From Rhytidiadelphus loreus (Eukaryota; Streptophyta; Bryopsida; Hypnales; Hylocomiaceae), in NCBI GenBank assembly GCA_947034895.1, contig OX344762.1, positions 4,407,501 through 4,471,500 on the forward strand: 64,000 nt of DNA, given 5' to 3'. A program made the translations under genes and the position numbers. Positions 1-13,149 of this stretch are shown piece by piece (the stretch's first letter is position 1; the number at the start of each line of letters is the position of its first letter). A model generated the notes under the pieces. The model ran no database searches and had not been told where the DNA came from. It saw nothing but the letters and a program-made list of their open reading frames with translations.

Positions 1-124
1 TGGACAACAATTTTTTGTTAACATGTGTCCAAGACAACGTGACCAAGGATACAAATGACATCAACACTTTTTTGTTGATTCTTTGTTATGGTGATCACTG
101 TTTTTCTATTGATGATGATTCCAT

Positions 125-430
125 ATAGTTATATTTTTGGCTAACATGGAATATGAGTGCAATGAGTCATATTTTGGCTAATGTGGAATATGACTACGGT
201 GAGTCATATTTTGGCCAACGTGAAATATGATTGCGGTGAATCATATTTTTTTGTTGATGTGGGATATGACTTTTGTAAGTCACATTTTCTTCTATGTAGA
301 AAATGACTCTCATGAATCATATTTTAAAATGATGTGGAATATGAATGTAACTCTTATGAGTTATATTCTTTACTAATGTGAAATATCATGGCTCTTGTGA
401 CTCATATTTTTTTATTGACATGGTAGTTTA
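125..430. repeat. Degenerate ~40-bp tandem repeat, TCATATTTT motif
   Basis: About eight imperfect units carry TCATATTTT followed by GGCTAATGTGGAATATGA or a variant, starting near 131, 167, 204, 243, 283, 319, 361 and 402. They probably belong to the subterminal repeat region of the transposon ending at 2094, because that end carries the same core motif. Confidence 0.7.
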
Positions 431-1170
431 TGTAAATGTATTAGTAATTTTATAACTGATTACAACCATATTTTGAAAAGTGCAAGGTCACATTTTAACA
501 CACATAACTATGAGCATTATATAACTATAGCTAATTATATTTTGGTCAATATATATTGTAAAATGTAATTCAAACAAGTTATATTGAGGTGGTTGAAGTC
601 CAAAATAGCTTTAATTACAAACTACAATCACATTTTCCATACATTTTAAATAGACATGACACATTGCAATCATACATCAAGATGATTTAACAATTGAATA
701 AAAGTCTTCATGTAGTTAAAAACAAGTACACATGATTTTAGAGATATACAGGAGACAATCATATTGGAGAGGGAGAATACAAGAAGGAATGCAACTCTCT
801 TCATTGACATTTATTAATCACCAATAAAAAAACATATATATACAATTAATCATTCATACAATCCAATAGGGCCTATAATCCTTACAATAATGTGAAGATG
901 GCTCTATTGGATTGCAAGTAGCCTCTAACCATCCAACAACTTTGTTTCAAATGCCCGCATATACAATTAAAAAAATGGGAGGTTAATTTTTAGTGAATGA
1001 ATAATAAAGCTCAACCTTCAAACACTTACAACAATATAAAATATGTAGCACAAGTTTAAGGTAGGAGAATACGAATGGTGATGGAGGAAACAAGAAGAAA
1101 AAAGTAGCAAGTACTAGAAGATAACAACAAACAAGAGTTAAGATGCAACAAGAAATAACAAGGAAGAAAA

Positions 1171-1457
1171 AACTGAGAGGCAACAAGAAGAAACAAGAAA
1201 CAAGAATTAAGAAGAAGAAAGAATTAAAATGCAAGAAGAAAAAACTCAGAGGCAACAAGAAGAAACAAGAAGTAAGAATTAAAAAGAAGAAAGAATTAAA
1301 ATGCAAGAAGAAAAAACTAAGAGGCAACAAGAAGAAACAAGAAGCAAGAATTAAGGAGAAGAAAGAATTAAAATGCAAGAAGGAAAAACTCAGAGGCAAC
1401 AAGAAGAAACAAGAAGAAAGAATTAAGAAGAAGAAAGGATTAAAATGCAAGAAGAAG
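1171..1457. repeat. 72-bp minisatellite, four units
   Basis: Four consecutive units start at 1171, 1243, 1315 and 1387 with AACT(G/C/A)AGAGGCAACAAG; they are about 90% alike. Because 72 is a multiple of three, both strands stay open: the plus strand (1143-1487) would encode four lysine-rich 24-residue repeats beginning KLRGNKKKQE. The composition is simple purine-rich repeat and nothing resembles a known protein, so I treat the reading frames as by-products of the repeat. Looser A-rich repeats continue to about 1640. Confidence 0.8.
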
Positions 1458-1653
1458 AAACTAAAACCAATAAAAAGTAAGAGTTAAGATGCAACAAAAA
1501 GCAACAACTAAGAAACACAAAATAAAAAGTAACAAGTAAGAGCTAAGATACAACAAAAGGCAACAAATAAGAAGCAAAAAATAAGAAGTAACAACAAGTA
1601 AGAGCTAAAAAGTGAACAAAAGGCAAGGACGACGAGTCAAGAGAAGTGGCATC

Positions 1654-1775
1654 TAGGATTTCAAAATCCTAAAAAAGTGACGGTTAGGGTTTCAAAACTT
1701 AAAAAAGTGGTGATTAGGTTTGAAAATCCTAAAAAAGAGGCGGCTAGGATTTCAAAATCCTAAACAATGGTTTAG
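1654..1775. repeat. 30-bp tandem repeat, four units
   Basis: Units start at 1654, 1685, 1715 and 1745 and read TAGGATTTCAAAATCCTAAA with small changes. Each unit contains a short palindrome (AGGATTTCAAAATCCT). Confidence 0.75.
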
Positions 1776-2210
1776 GCGTATTTTTTTTTGGACTACCTAT
1801 ATTTTTCTTAGGCTACTTGAAAATTAAAAAATGGCACTACTATGAAAATATGACTGGCAATATGGTTCAACGTTCCCCAAACATGTTCTTTGTGTTCTCT
1901 ATGAAGTTCTTTGATGTTCTCAATGGGCGTATAGTATATGCCCATGAAGTACAAAGTCCAAAAATGATTAGCAGTCATATTTTGCAGTCATATTTCTCCC
2001 CAAGGTGTTGGTCTCTAAGAATATGATCTTCAGAAGTTGCCAACCATCCCTAGTCATATTTTTGTAGTCATAAAATACCCACTTTCTTGTAGTGAATGAT
2101 TATTTATAAAGCCGGGGATACTATAGGATCCAGTTCTTTGTGAAGAGGCTACATAATTCTTCAAATTTGAACAATACAAACTTCTCCCCAAGCACCTACA
2201 TGGGAAGCAC

Positions 2211-3462
2211 CACTATAAGAAATTCACGTTTTGGACTATGTTTTATTGTAAATGTCTGATGTTAAATAAAACATGAAGATTTCAAAGGACATCTAGCTTG
2301 ATAAGCTAAATTTTTGTAAACGTTGCAAAACACATTGGTACATTACTATAAATCCAAATTGTTATTATCATTGACGCTCATGTTTTATTTGACATGACAA
2401 AAGACATGGTGATGTTTTTTGGGACGTCTTAAAAAATATAGATTGCCAAGTCAACAAGTAGATCCATTTTGACTATGGATAATTTAATAAAAATTACAAT
2501 GATCTATGATAAAATGTTGATAAAATGTGAAAATTTTAAGGGAAGGGAAACTACATGGCATGCTTTGCAAAAAAAAGGACAATGGATGGATGTGCACCAT
2601 GGATGAAAAGAGAAGCTCTTTATACAAATGGGATGATAGGAAGATTGACAACTCATATGGGATATGTAAAGCAAGAATTGTCTTCAAAATTCAATGTCTA
2701 AAACAACATGATCTAGATGTCTAAAACAACATTTACATGTCTGAAACAACATCTAGACGTATGAAATAATGTCAAGATGTACAATGGTCAAGTTCCCATA
2801 TTCTAATTATCCCATATCTTTTGTCTTACCATAGACAGGGAATGAATATAAATAGGACCTTTCTACCCTTCATTCTTACTAACTTTTAAAGAAGAGATTC
2901 TTACATTTTGCCATCAAAAATTCTCTTGGTGGTAGATGGTAAATTTTCTTTAATTCTTGGTGAATTTAATATTTTGTTTCTTTAATTTTTTTCAAATAAT
3001 TATTTTGTTGATCTTGCCTTATAGGGGTAGGATATGCACAAATTGATATTTAAAAAAACATCTACTGTAACATTTCAAAAAATAGCATCAAAAATTTCAA
3101 ATGATATAAAAGTGTGGTGACTAGGCATGCCATGTCATCATTGTTGGTTACCACATAACTTTTCCTACTACCACATCAAGTGCCATGTCATAGACGGGTT
3201 GGATGAAAAAATTCTATGTGGCTCTCATTGCCTATATGGCATTGATGTGGCATTCACATTTTGGAGAGCTTGAAAGACCATATTTTCTATAATGTTCCAA
3301 AAAGTTGCCAAATTAGCTATGTCTTTTTGAGATTTCAAGACGTTTTCTGCCCATCCATTGTAGCAAATTTTAGGTGACATCTACGTTGATCCCTTCTGCA
3401 TCAAAGTAAATGATGTGTTGCATTTTTTTAGACACCAAAAAAAACTTTGTTTTCTTATAGTG
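2211..3462. mobile_element. Non-autonomous CACTA element, 1.25 kb, TSD CAC
   Basis: The left end reads CACTATAAGAAATTCACG and the right end reads TTTTCTTATAGTG, whose reverse complement is CACTATAAGAAAA. The trinucleotide CAC lies directly outside both ends (2208-2210 and 3463-3465), matching the 3-bp target duplication of the CACTA superfamily. Inside, motifs such as ATGTCTAAAACAACAT (2694-2760) and GACATC recur on both strands, as expected for subterminal repeats. No transposase reading frame is present. Its left end resembles that of the element at 17799-21213. Confidence 0.8.
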
Positions 3463-6400
3463 CACAACCATATCAAAATCACATTGCACCATAGCAATTG
3501 TCCCCCACTCTATCGAGCCTTCTACAAAGTTCTTCCATAAGTTGGAGGTCCCTCAAATGTTGTCTATAATGGCAATGGTTACTAGATGTTCTTCATGCTT
3601 ATCCCATTCCCAAGGATCTCTACAGTAAACTTATAATACAACAAAAGGGAAGGCAACATCTCATAAAGGGTATTCTACTCTGTGCTGAGTATCATGTATA
3701 TCAACTACTACTAGGATTAGACTAGCAAAGCGATCAATGATATTTTATTGCCATTTTTCAATATAATTTGGAAATTGAACCCTAACCCCAATTGCAATGG
3801 CAGTCACAAGATTTGCATAAAAAATTGGAAATGAAACCCTATCCAAAGCTCCAACATGATTCATACATTTGGAAATGCACATTGGAAACCAAACTGCAAC
3901 AACATTCACACAATTTCTAAACAAAAAATGAAAATACAACTCTACCTATAACTAGGACCAACAGTCACACGTTTGAAAATGTACATTGGAAACTAAACCC
4001 TAATCCAAACTGCAACAATATTTAAAAGATCTAAAGTTGTCATTGGAAACAAAACTTTAAGTAAAAATGTAGTAGCATTCATGCTCTCAATGTATACACG
4101 ACAGCAATGAAGGAAATTCAATATAGATGCGTATCACTTACCATAGCAGTTCAAGATTTTATATCCAACCTCTAGGCTTCACCACCACAACACTTTAACT
4201 CTTTGCACTCCACTATAGCTTTAAGAAACTTGGAACCCTAGAACCGCTCTCGCAAACCTTGAGCTAAACCCTCCAAAACACAATTGCAGATTGACAATAC
4301 CAACAATCCTAAACCGAAACATGCACAAAGAAGATTATAAAGGAAGCATCAACCCTAAACACCATTTGTTTTCAAACCCTAAGTATAAATTTGTTGTCTG
4401 CAAGGACAATGGAAGTTCACACCTTGGCTGTGAGTGAAGTTGAAATAGTCAATTCACAATCATGATGCAACATAGCACCTCTTACTACACAACCATTGAG
4501 ACTGCCAGTAGATTCCCACCCCTCCAAAAAATACTAAGCATTTTCCTTCTAAACTTGGAAAATCCACATGCTATGGATTCAAAAAATGGACAAAAAGTGC
4601 ACATTTTTTCATTCAACCTCGGTATGCCTTGAATATTTTATTGAACCTACTAAACACTTTAGGGAGATCCTATATCTATGATCCAATTTTTTTCTATAGT
4701 TTTCTAAAATGAAGGATTTATTCACCACCCTATTTTATATATAATCATCTAAAACATATATCTCCAATGCTACCATAGATCTAATAAATTTCTAAATTTA
4801 TCTTTGATGAATTAAATTGACCCTATATTTTATCTCACATCATTTTCTACTACATCGATGGTCTCCCCTCTAAGTCAAAACCAACCTTCCAACAAGCCAT
4901 CATAATGACTTGAAACAGAGCTTTATATACAAATTAGGTTGATTAGCATCCATTGTAAAATATTTATGAAAAATATCCAAACTATGAAGCTTAACCAAGT
5001 TCTCAAAAAATTCAAAGTGAGCTTTTTAGTTCTTTAGTAGTTAATAGTTAAGGTTTAGCTACCGTATCCAAAATTTAGGCTAATCTATTTTCATATTTTG
5101 TATGAATTCAATTTATAGAATCCTTTAATTAATTGGTCCAAGTATATCCTCCTAAATTTTTTTCAAAAGAAACCCTATCAATTGTAAAATCATAATGACT
5201 AAACTTCAAAAATATGTTCTTTCTAGACCTATTCAAAAGTGAAATTTTGTGTTCCAACATTTTTAGTAATACATTATTTTATATCTACATAAACTTATGC
5301 AATTGAAAATACATTTGAAAATGACTTGAAAATATATGGAAAAAATTAGTCAATCTTTCTTCATAAATATCCTTAAGAAAATAAATGAAAGGAATATTAA
5401 TTAATAGGCATATAGCATAATAAATAAATAAATCTAATTTCTAATGACTTTAACTTTTAATCAGAAAATGGTAATGGTGAGAAAGGGAATTGATCCAAAT
5501 GGTCGAAATATTTTAGAAAGTAATAGTATTCAATATGTTTTTTTATCATTTCAAAATTTCAAAATCGATTTTAAAAAACTACTCTAAAGTTATTTTTGCC
5601 TTTATAGCTAGTAACAATAAACTCTTTACAATTTTTATATCTTAACCTCTTACTTAAGGAGTAAAGACAAAAGGGAAAGTCCAAATTTATACAATTGTAA
5701 AGATGTATTATAAAATACAATTTAAAATAATAATTTAATGATGATTCACACAATAGTTGTAAGTTATGATCCATAGATCAAATCCATACAATTAGATCAA
5801 TCAATATGCAAACCAATTTTTTTTCATTTTTCAATAAAATTTGAAGCCAAAATTTGAAGATTCCTTCTAAATTTGATAAAAAAAACTAACTGTTTTTATT
5901 TTTATTTTCACAAGAAATTTTCTTTTAAGTTCAAAATATTAAGTTCTTGTAAATGCTACGATGGACAAGGTGGGGGGGGGGGCAAGCCCTTTCATTAAAA
6001 AACAAAAATAGGAATGGAAAACATTCTCGTGTGTTTTACAAGTTGAGAGGAAGTAATCCAGAAGGAAAGCTTTGAGTCAAAGAGACCTAGCCTGCAAAAA
6101 ATATACTATAAGACCGTGAAGCAAGCTAAGCGCATTCCCACCAGTCGCTTCCCTATCCCTATCTCCATTGGGAGGAAGGGGAGCACAAATGGGAATAGGG
6201 AAGACAAGCTCCCACTAGTTCTTTTCTAAATTTTCAACTTATTGCTAAATAGAAGTAGGGAAAAGTCAAAAGGGAACTATAGAAATAGTAACAAGGCCAA
6301 ATGAATAGGACTCCCACGAATCAATGAAGCACAACTCATGTTGGAAAGGTGAAAAGTGGTTTAGGAATTACTCCATTTGAGTTCCCTATCCATCATCCCA

Positions 6401-6544
6401 TTTAGGGAATTTGGACCCTCGCTTTCTAAATTTTGAGGGATAGGGAATGTTGGTGGGGGAGTTTTCTTCCCTATTTGGATGAAAATCATTTGGACATGGA
6501 TAGGGAAGCTCTAGTCACATTAATTTTCTTTTTTTTCCTACTAT
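3463..6544. other. A+T-rich intergenic DNA, no gene seen
   Basis: No credible coding sequence is visible. From about 3770 to 4080 there is a loose tandem repeat built on GGAAATGNACATTGGAAAC and CCAAACTGCAACAA. A run of ten or more G lies near 5970-5981. The remainder is unassigned, probably old transposon sequence. Confidence 0.6.
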
Positions 6545-8343
6545 TTGTCTTTTGATTAACAAATAGTGTTGGAATCTCTTTTAATTTAGGCAACCGAATG
6601 GTTAAGTGAACAATTAGTTGGATTACTGTGGTTCCTGATATTTCAACAATTGGTTATATTTAGGCATCATGGGATCGGCAGACAGTTATCACTGGTAGTT
6701 ACAAGTACTAGTTTGTCTCTATATAGTCCAACAATTTGTAAATTTGTCTCTCTCTACTCTCTCGGTTTTCTTCTCTGGAGATCAATTGTTTTTGAGACTT
6801 GTATCATGAACTCTTTCAGATATTAATGCGATTATATTTTTTACGAATTGTTTTTTGTGTGTATGTCTGGATTCTTGGCGACTGGTGTGTGTGTGTAATT
6901 GATGCGCTAGTTGATGCGCCTGAGATTTGTTGGCTCTGGTTTGATTAATTGTAAGTAGTAATAACAAGTTGTTGACTGATGAATGATATTGGCTGTAAAC
7001 TTGATTGTGTTTGTTCCATTAAGATTTCTCTTGTTGAAGTTACCTTGAGCGAGTAAAGACTTGAATTGGTAAGAATGAAGTTGTGAATGGCAATTGACAA
7101 ATTGTTCAAGCAAGAGGACGTGATTGGAGGGAGCAACCTGGTCGCACGTGACTTAACAAGTTGTAATTTCAAAGATTCATGATGCCATGACGAAGTCGCA
7201 GTAGCCGAACAATTGGTCAAGTTCGTGTGAGTTTGAATAACCACTTGTTCTGGTAAGTATATCAAACTATTGGTTGTAGGGATTTATATATGGGTGTGGA
7301 TTTTGTCAACTAGTAATAGTCGAAGTTCAATCATGGTTGATCAAATTGGTATTGAAACTCTTTGATGACAACTAGTCAGAATAGATTAATAAGTTAAGTA
7401 ATGTATAATCAAGATCTGATAAACCAATAGTCACGATAATGGAAATAAATTTATCAATGCAACTAAAATGGTGAACCACTTATATTAAATGCATATTGTA
7501 TTAGAATTACTCATTGATAAAATTCCAGGGATAATTAAAAATGAATTAACCAATTGAAGTTAGAATACTCTGGATGTTTGTAATCAACATATCCAAACAA
7601 ATTGTGTTTTACTAGATCTATGTTAAGCAATTTGTTTTGGATAAGGTTAAATAGTCTGTTGGATCAAATTGTACTTTGAGGTGTGGTTATTAACCAATTG
7701 TTTGTTGTTTGTGACTAATTGTTTTGATGCGTTATGTGGTAAATTGCATGTGCTGAACGAGTTGTCATGGTAGTGATAACATTGTAACTGAAGGTTTATC
7801 TTTGTAATTGTATAAATGTAATGTAAAATCACAGTGTGGAATAATTGTGTATGTAAAGATTGAATTGGATTGACTAAATTGACGTGGTGAATTTGTTTGG
7901 CATGGTTCTAATTTACAAATCACAAGTAGTCAGTTTGTTGTGGAAATAGATAAATGAGATGATAAAATGCTTGTGTCTTATAATTAATCATCAACTAATT
8001 GTTGTACTGGTTTTGAAATTAGTTAACCAGTATACGAATTACTAAAAGACAATTGGTTAATTATGGACTTTGTAATCTTACAGACAGACAAATTATAAAA
8101 CAATTGGTTCAATCATCTGAATTTATGTAAACCATTTGTTTTAGGATTTGAAACTTAAATTGATTGTTGTGTAATTAATATGCAGACCAATTGTTCGGAG
8201 ATCATAACACTATTAACAAATTGTCTGTATGTTTATATTTAATTGATGTGGTGTACATTTGTATTAATAGATGAATATTATCACTTTACCATGCTAACCA
8301 GTTGTTGTGGAATCAGGTTTAGATAAACTATTTGTTGAAATAG
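6545..8343. repeat. Region densely seeded with the motif ACCAnTTGTT / CAATTG
   Basis: Motifs of the form ACCA(A/G/C/T)TTGTT or CAATTGGTT occur on both strands about every 40-60 bp (for example near 6645, 7207, 7241, 7693, 8127, 8186 and 8294). A TATA-like CTATATAGTCC at about 6717, followed by a CT-rich stretch (6747-6776), looks promoter-like. A stretch with a similar motif density is found at 62330-63420. I infer the interior or subterminal part of a repetitive element family; no transposase or protein-coding frame is visible. Confidence 0.5.
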
Positions 8344-8490
8344 CACTACAAGAGAAAGGGGTGTTTTAAGTATAGTCCTAGAGATAACATTTTAAGTAAT
8401 GACCTTTTTAGGAGATTTTCAATAAGAATTTACAAGATATTTGTGTCTTTCTAGTAAAATTTTATAATACTCAATATTTTGTAGTTCTAC
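8344..8490. mobile_element. Solitary CACTA left terminus
   Basis: The sequence begins CACTACAAGAGAAAGGGGTG and follows the left arm of the complete miniature element at 36062-36271 through the TATAGTCCTAGAGATAA and TTAAGTAATGACCTTT segments. No matching right terminus (CACCCC...CTTGTAGTG) is found downstream. It is either truncated or the left end of a longer derivative whose right end has decayed. Confidence 0.6.
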
Positions 8491-11089
8491 AATGTTGAAA
8501 GAAATAGGGTGCCAAAAATTAGTCTCTCTAACCATTTACAAAAAAAACTAGGAAGCTCAAAATTATATGCCAATAGCTTTTTAGCTACAAAAAGGGAGGG
8601 AAAAATTACTTGTAAGCAAATAAATACTCCCCATTAAATACCCCATTATCGTACATAGTTACCAGACGTAAGGGAATGTGAATCCCTCAAGGGAATATTT
8701 GATAGGGGATACTTTTAAAACACCACGTGCAACAATCCAACTTCAAATATCCAATCTCAATTAAAACCCACGCAAACAAGTTAGCGACAACAACCACTCA
8801 TTTTCCTATCATAAGGAAAATTTTCAAGTAATGGAATTTTCACTCAAAGTGTTAGACAAGGCTTGATAACAAAATACCACAAGCTTAGAGTATTCCACTA
8901 GTGGCATTGCTAGAATTTGGTGGGAATGATTTCTAGGGTTAATACAAAATAAATAAGGACTCTACAAGACAAGTAGAACAAGGTCTTAAGCAAAATTTGA
9001 AGGGACCTCAATGTCCTTCAAAGTGAGTTAGAAAAACAACAAAATGAGCACAATGGCTCTAAAATCGAGCACAATGGCCTTAAAAACTTGCACCAACCCA
9101 ATTCTCAACTGCTGACCGAATTGGCAAAGTTGGCCAAAATCCATTGTAATGGACCCAAGCAGTTAACCTCTTCTCTTTTATCCCTCAAGTGATTTCTGGA
9201 ATTAACTACTAATTACTAAAATTATGTCAAATTTATTGTTGGACTTATTTATAACTTTTTATGAACAACTCCAAATAAATAAATAAATTGCGTCATTAGC
9301 TTCAAGAGGCCCAAATTACACTATCAAACCATGTAACTCTAATTCCAACTCATTTTGACCAATAATAGTCACAAATCACCAAAATAAATAATTGTAAAAA
9401 TCCTAGATGATGGAATTTGAACTTTTCAAAAAAATTGACTTGCCTAGAATAATTAGAGGTTTTGATGGAGTAAAAAAAGACTCATTTTGTCTTTTTTGGG
9501 ATGTCATATGCTTTTGGTAGGCCAATCGATGTGTCAAATTTATTTAAATTCTGCTTAAATATGAGGTAGCTACTAATTGAGGGAATTGTCAATGTTGAAA
9601 TGCCTTGGAACTTTTGGGGGTGCATTATTATCACAAACATGCTTTTCTAATTTTTATTTTTATTTTACTGCAACCTAGATATTTTTTAAGAATTTATCTA
9701 GGCTGATTTAATCAATTGACCTTCCAAAATTCACACTTCTGCTATTTAAAAAAATCCAAAATTCAACAATTGACCCTCTAGAGATCTTGTACACTTAGTT
9801 AAGGTTCATATTTTTACTCTACACTTGTTTCAAGAAAGTTTACAATTTCATCACCTGCTAGGTTTTAAGCGGTTCACAAATCTTTTGAGTGGAGAGGAAT
9901 CTTGACAAATCAACTACATTGTAGAACTCTTGGTGTATTTTTACTCTCGTAGTCTTAACGTGCACTTCTCTTTGTGGTGTTTATATTTTTCACTTGTAGA
10001 ACTAACAATACAACTTCTACTTGGGTTCCCAAATGACTGGTGTAAGCATTTTATCTCCACACTTGATATAAGCTAACTATAACCAGGTTCTTTGTTTCCA
10101 GTTATAACACTCCTACAATGGATGTTTAAGTGTTGTCCACTATGCCTTCCAAGCAATGGACCTTGCAATGGACATATATTTGTTGAGTAATGATTCTATA
10201 TAGTTCAAATTACAAAAGACCATGACTCAAACTTTCGCTCAAAGTTCAAGAGTTTAGCATTTTTGACCATTCCAACCTAACTACCCTTTTAAACTTCATT
10301 CATCAATTCCTACTAACTTTTATATCCAATTTAAAAAAATAAAATTAGGTATTAGTTTAGATTTAGTCATAGTGTCTAAGTTCTAAGTTTGATTTGGATT
10401 ATACAAATAATCACTACTTTCATCCAATTTTAGGACCAAACTTCATCATATATTATCTTCCTTGTTTTAATTCTATTTTCTAAGTGTAAACTAGATTTGG
10501 AAACCTCTTAGTATCTTCTAAGTGATTTTAGGTTACAAATTGTTCCTTAATTGTCTTCAAAAGATTCTCAATCGGTTTTTATTCAATCAACATTACTTTT
10601 GGTTTTACCCTCAAATTACTATTTCTAGATTTTTAATATTGATAGGATGTAGGGTATAAAATTACCTATCTAGATTGCTAAGACACTTAAATTTTGGAGT
10701 TTCCTATTAAAAAGTTATGAATGGATGAAGTTTGACCTCTATTTAGTGTTTTAAAACTTCATCCACTAATTTCTATCAATCTACAACTTTAAATTGATTT
10801 CTCTTTTGAGTTTTGACCTTTGACTTTAATCTAAATTCTAATTTTCCTTTTTGACCTTTATTTTGGAGTCTTTTTTGGTAAAACATATACTTACAATTTT
10901 GAATAAAACATATACACAATTTAAAATTGTTACTTAAATAAAGAAAATGATGATGAAGATAGCCAACAAGTGTACAAATCCAACAAAAAATTTCAAACCA
11001 AAATCAACATATTCATATTCTAAAAACATTTGTAGATTACAAAAAAAACAAAATTGAATATTTTATAATCTCAAAATTGACAACTTTAG
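8491..11089. other. A+T-rich intergenic DNA, no gene seen
   Basis: No reading frame with a recognisable domain, tRNA, or clear terminal repeat is visible. It contains scattered short inverted repeats only. Confidence 0.5.
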
Positions 11090-11535
11090 TTAACCCCTAA
11101 AGCCTGGAGGCATGTTTCGGGCATAAATTATGAAAAACCACTACTTTTTAGGGTAGTGAGAAAAAATTTAAAAAAATTCTTTGAAAACTCAATTGTACAA
11201 ATTTTTACTAGACTACTATGAGAATGTATGGAAAATTTTTAGAAACTTTAACCGCACAAATTAAAAGATTATAATGTTTGAAGTTCAAAGATTTTTTTTT
11301 TCCAAAGTAATAGAGGAGTTTTGCAAAAGCTCCCCAAGATGTTAAAAAAGTTCTAGGCAACATAACTTTTGATCTAGGCACCTAATTAGGAAAAAAATTA
11401 AATTCTCACTAAGGGGGTATATGTTCAGACCTTGTGTCAAAATTTCATGGACGTCCAACCAAAATTGACTTCATAGGAACCTACCTAAATTTTCAATTGT
11501 CCGTTGGCAACGGACAATTGTCCTATAGGGATTAA
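11090..11535. mobile_element. TTAA-flanked element, short form
   Basis: The ends are TTAA-CCCCTAAAGCC on the left and TATAGGGA-TTAA on the right. The right side (GGACAATTGTCCTATAGGGA) resembles one end of the elements at 50046-50988 and 59988-60916. It is about half their length and is probably an internally deleted copy. No coding sequence. Confidence 0.5.
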
Positions 11536-11841
11536 CCACTAGGAGTCTTTATAGGAGAGGCGTAAATTTGGATGTTTTAGGCAAAATGAATTGTAGTATG
11601 AGAAGAATTTAAATATGAGGCTTTCATGTTTGCAAGTTTTTCTTTTTCTTCAAATTCCTATACAAAAGATTAGAAACCTTGCACAAAGACCATGAATCAC
11701 TACATAACCAAGCCATTTACATTGCCAAAGAATAACAAACAATGTTTTTTTCAACATACTTAGATGTACTTCATAAGTTTAGTGTGGCGTGTGCTATAAG
11801 TTCTTGAAAAGGTTTACAATCCCCTAGTAGATGTGAGTTCT

Positions 11842-12143
11842 TTAAATCCTAAAGGTTCAATGAGAAAGAATTTTCTTAAATTTATTTTCTTTGAAAATTT
11901 CACACAACATGTGCCTAAAGAGTAGTTTTAAGGTGCAGCCCACCAAATACTAAAAAATATATATTATGCAATAATCTCTTAACCATGAAAATTATTACAC
12001 CTTAAAGTTACTCCTCAAGCCTCGCCTCAAGCATATCTGTGTGAAATTTTCAAAGAAAATAAAATTAAAAAAAATCCTTTCTTAATGAGGTTTTCCAAAT
12101 TGCTATGTTGCCAAAATACAATGTTTGGACCTTTAGGGGTTCA
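11842..12143. mobile_element. Fold-back miniature of the TTAA-flanked family
   Basis: The two halves are inverted copies of one another around about 11990: TTTGAAAATTTCACACA with AAGAGTAGTTTTAAGGTG on the left is answered by CACCTTAAAGTTACTCC and TGTGAAATTTTCAAAG on the right. The right end, GGACCTTTAGGGG-TTCA, and its inner sequence match the right end of the element at 18810-19700. The left end is TTAA-ATCCTAAAGG. The structure therefore looks like two copies of one terminus joined head to head. Confidence 0.5.
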
Positions 12144-12240
12144 AGCATGGCCAATGATGCAAAATAAGGTCATTTTGTCAAAACACAAAGGATACAGTTT
12201 TGTAATCATTTTTTCAAAACTTCAAGGCGAGTTCATTTTG

Positions 12241-12906
12241 TTAACCCCTAAATGTCCAAGGCCTATTTTGAGCTTCTTGGAATTTGCTCTAAATTGAACA
12301 AATTGCCAACATTTTGATAAGTTGTATCAATTTTTTTTGAATTGTAACCATACAAATTCAAACTAGACATATGACATATTATAGATCTCATAGGAAAAGA
12401 AAAAAAAACAATATCACTTATGGAGTGAAAGATTATAATGTTTGACCATGAGGGTGTTAAAACTACAAAAGTGATGTGAAGTCTTTCAATCCTCTTTATT
12501 TTCACAAGTCAAATCTAGAAAGTTGGTGACCAAAAATATATGAGGTTAAAGGGCCTAACATGTATAACTCCAATCAATTTATGGCTTCTCAACATTTACT
12601 CTATAATTTTTTTAAATGAATTTTCAATGTGATTTTTTCTCCAAGATCTAGTGTATTTGAGGCTCATTTCCAAGAGATCTCAACATTACGGGAAGTCAAG
12701 ATTGCAATGGGTACCCTTGCACAAAATCTTGAATAGAAAAATCACTATCATTTATTTTCTAAATCGGATTTTTGATACTAAAACTAGACTTCAAGAAGAA
12801 CTTTCTAAAAATATAAACTAGTAAAAATAGCATCTTGGTTAGATTTTATTTAACTTCAAATTTTTGCAAACACCAAATTTTGGTACCTCAGGCATTTAGG
12901 GGTTAA
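12241..12906. mobile_element. TTAA-flanked element, subfamily A
   Basis: The ends are TTAA-CCCCTAAATGTCC and GGCATTTAGGGG-TTAA, giving inverted termini of about 14 bp directly inside TTAA. It is alike along its whole length to the element at 33697-34333 (for example AAGTCAAGATTGCAATGG and GATACTAAAACTAGACTTC). No transposase frame is present. A TTAA target and CCC-type termini are hallmarks of piggyBac-like transposons; that family assignment is inference. Confidence 0.6.
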
Positions 12907-13149
12907 TACAAAGGGAACATTGTTTCATGGAATGGATTCCTTATTTGCTCCACTATTAGGGCATACTTTATAGCCTGTCAGCCAATCACAAGCCTTTTAA
13001 TTTTTACTTTAGCAATTTTAGTTTCGAATATAAAATGGAAGCATAACCCAATCTGCTTTGCATAGAAAAAAAATAAGTTTTTGAAAAAATGTCTAGCAAC
13101 CCTAAAATGATTGATTTTTTATTTGGTTGATTGGGCCTTTTGGGTTTCA

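Larger units (their letters stand above)
1..2094. mobile_element. Right part of a CACTA-type DNA transposon (left end outside window)
   Basis: The sequence ends at 2094 with CTTTCTTGTAGTG, the reverse complement of CACTACAAGAAAG, a typical CACTA-superfamily terminus. Just inside this end the motif AGTCATATTTT recurs (about 1973, 1986, 2053), and the same motif appears about every 40 bp at 125-430. This fits the subterminal repeats of CACTA elements. The stretch also holds a 72-bp minisatellite (1171-1457) and 30-bp repeats (1654-1775). No transposase reading frame is seen, so this is either a non-autonomous element or the far end of a long one. The left end lies upstream of the window, so the target duplication cannot be tested. 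The assignment rests on the terminus and the subterminal repeats. Confidence 0.6.

Noticed and set aside
983..1450. Minus-strand frame of 155 codons, hydrophobic repeats
   Set aside because: It is the antisense of the 72-bp minisatellite; repeats of period 72 keep frames open by themselves.
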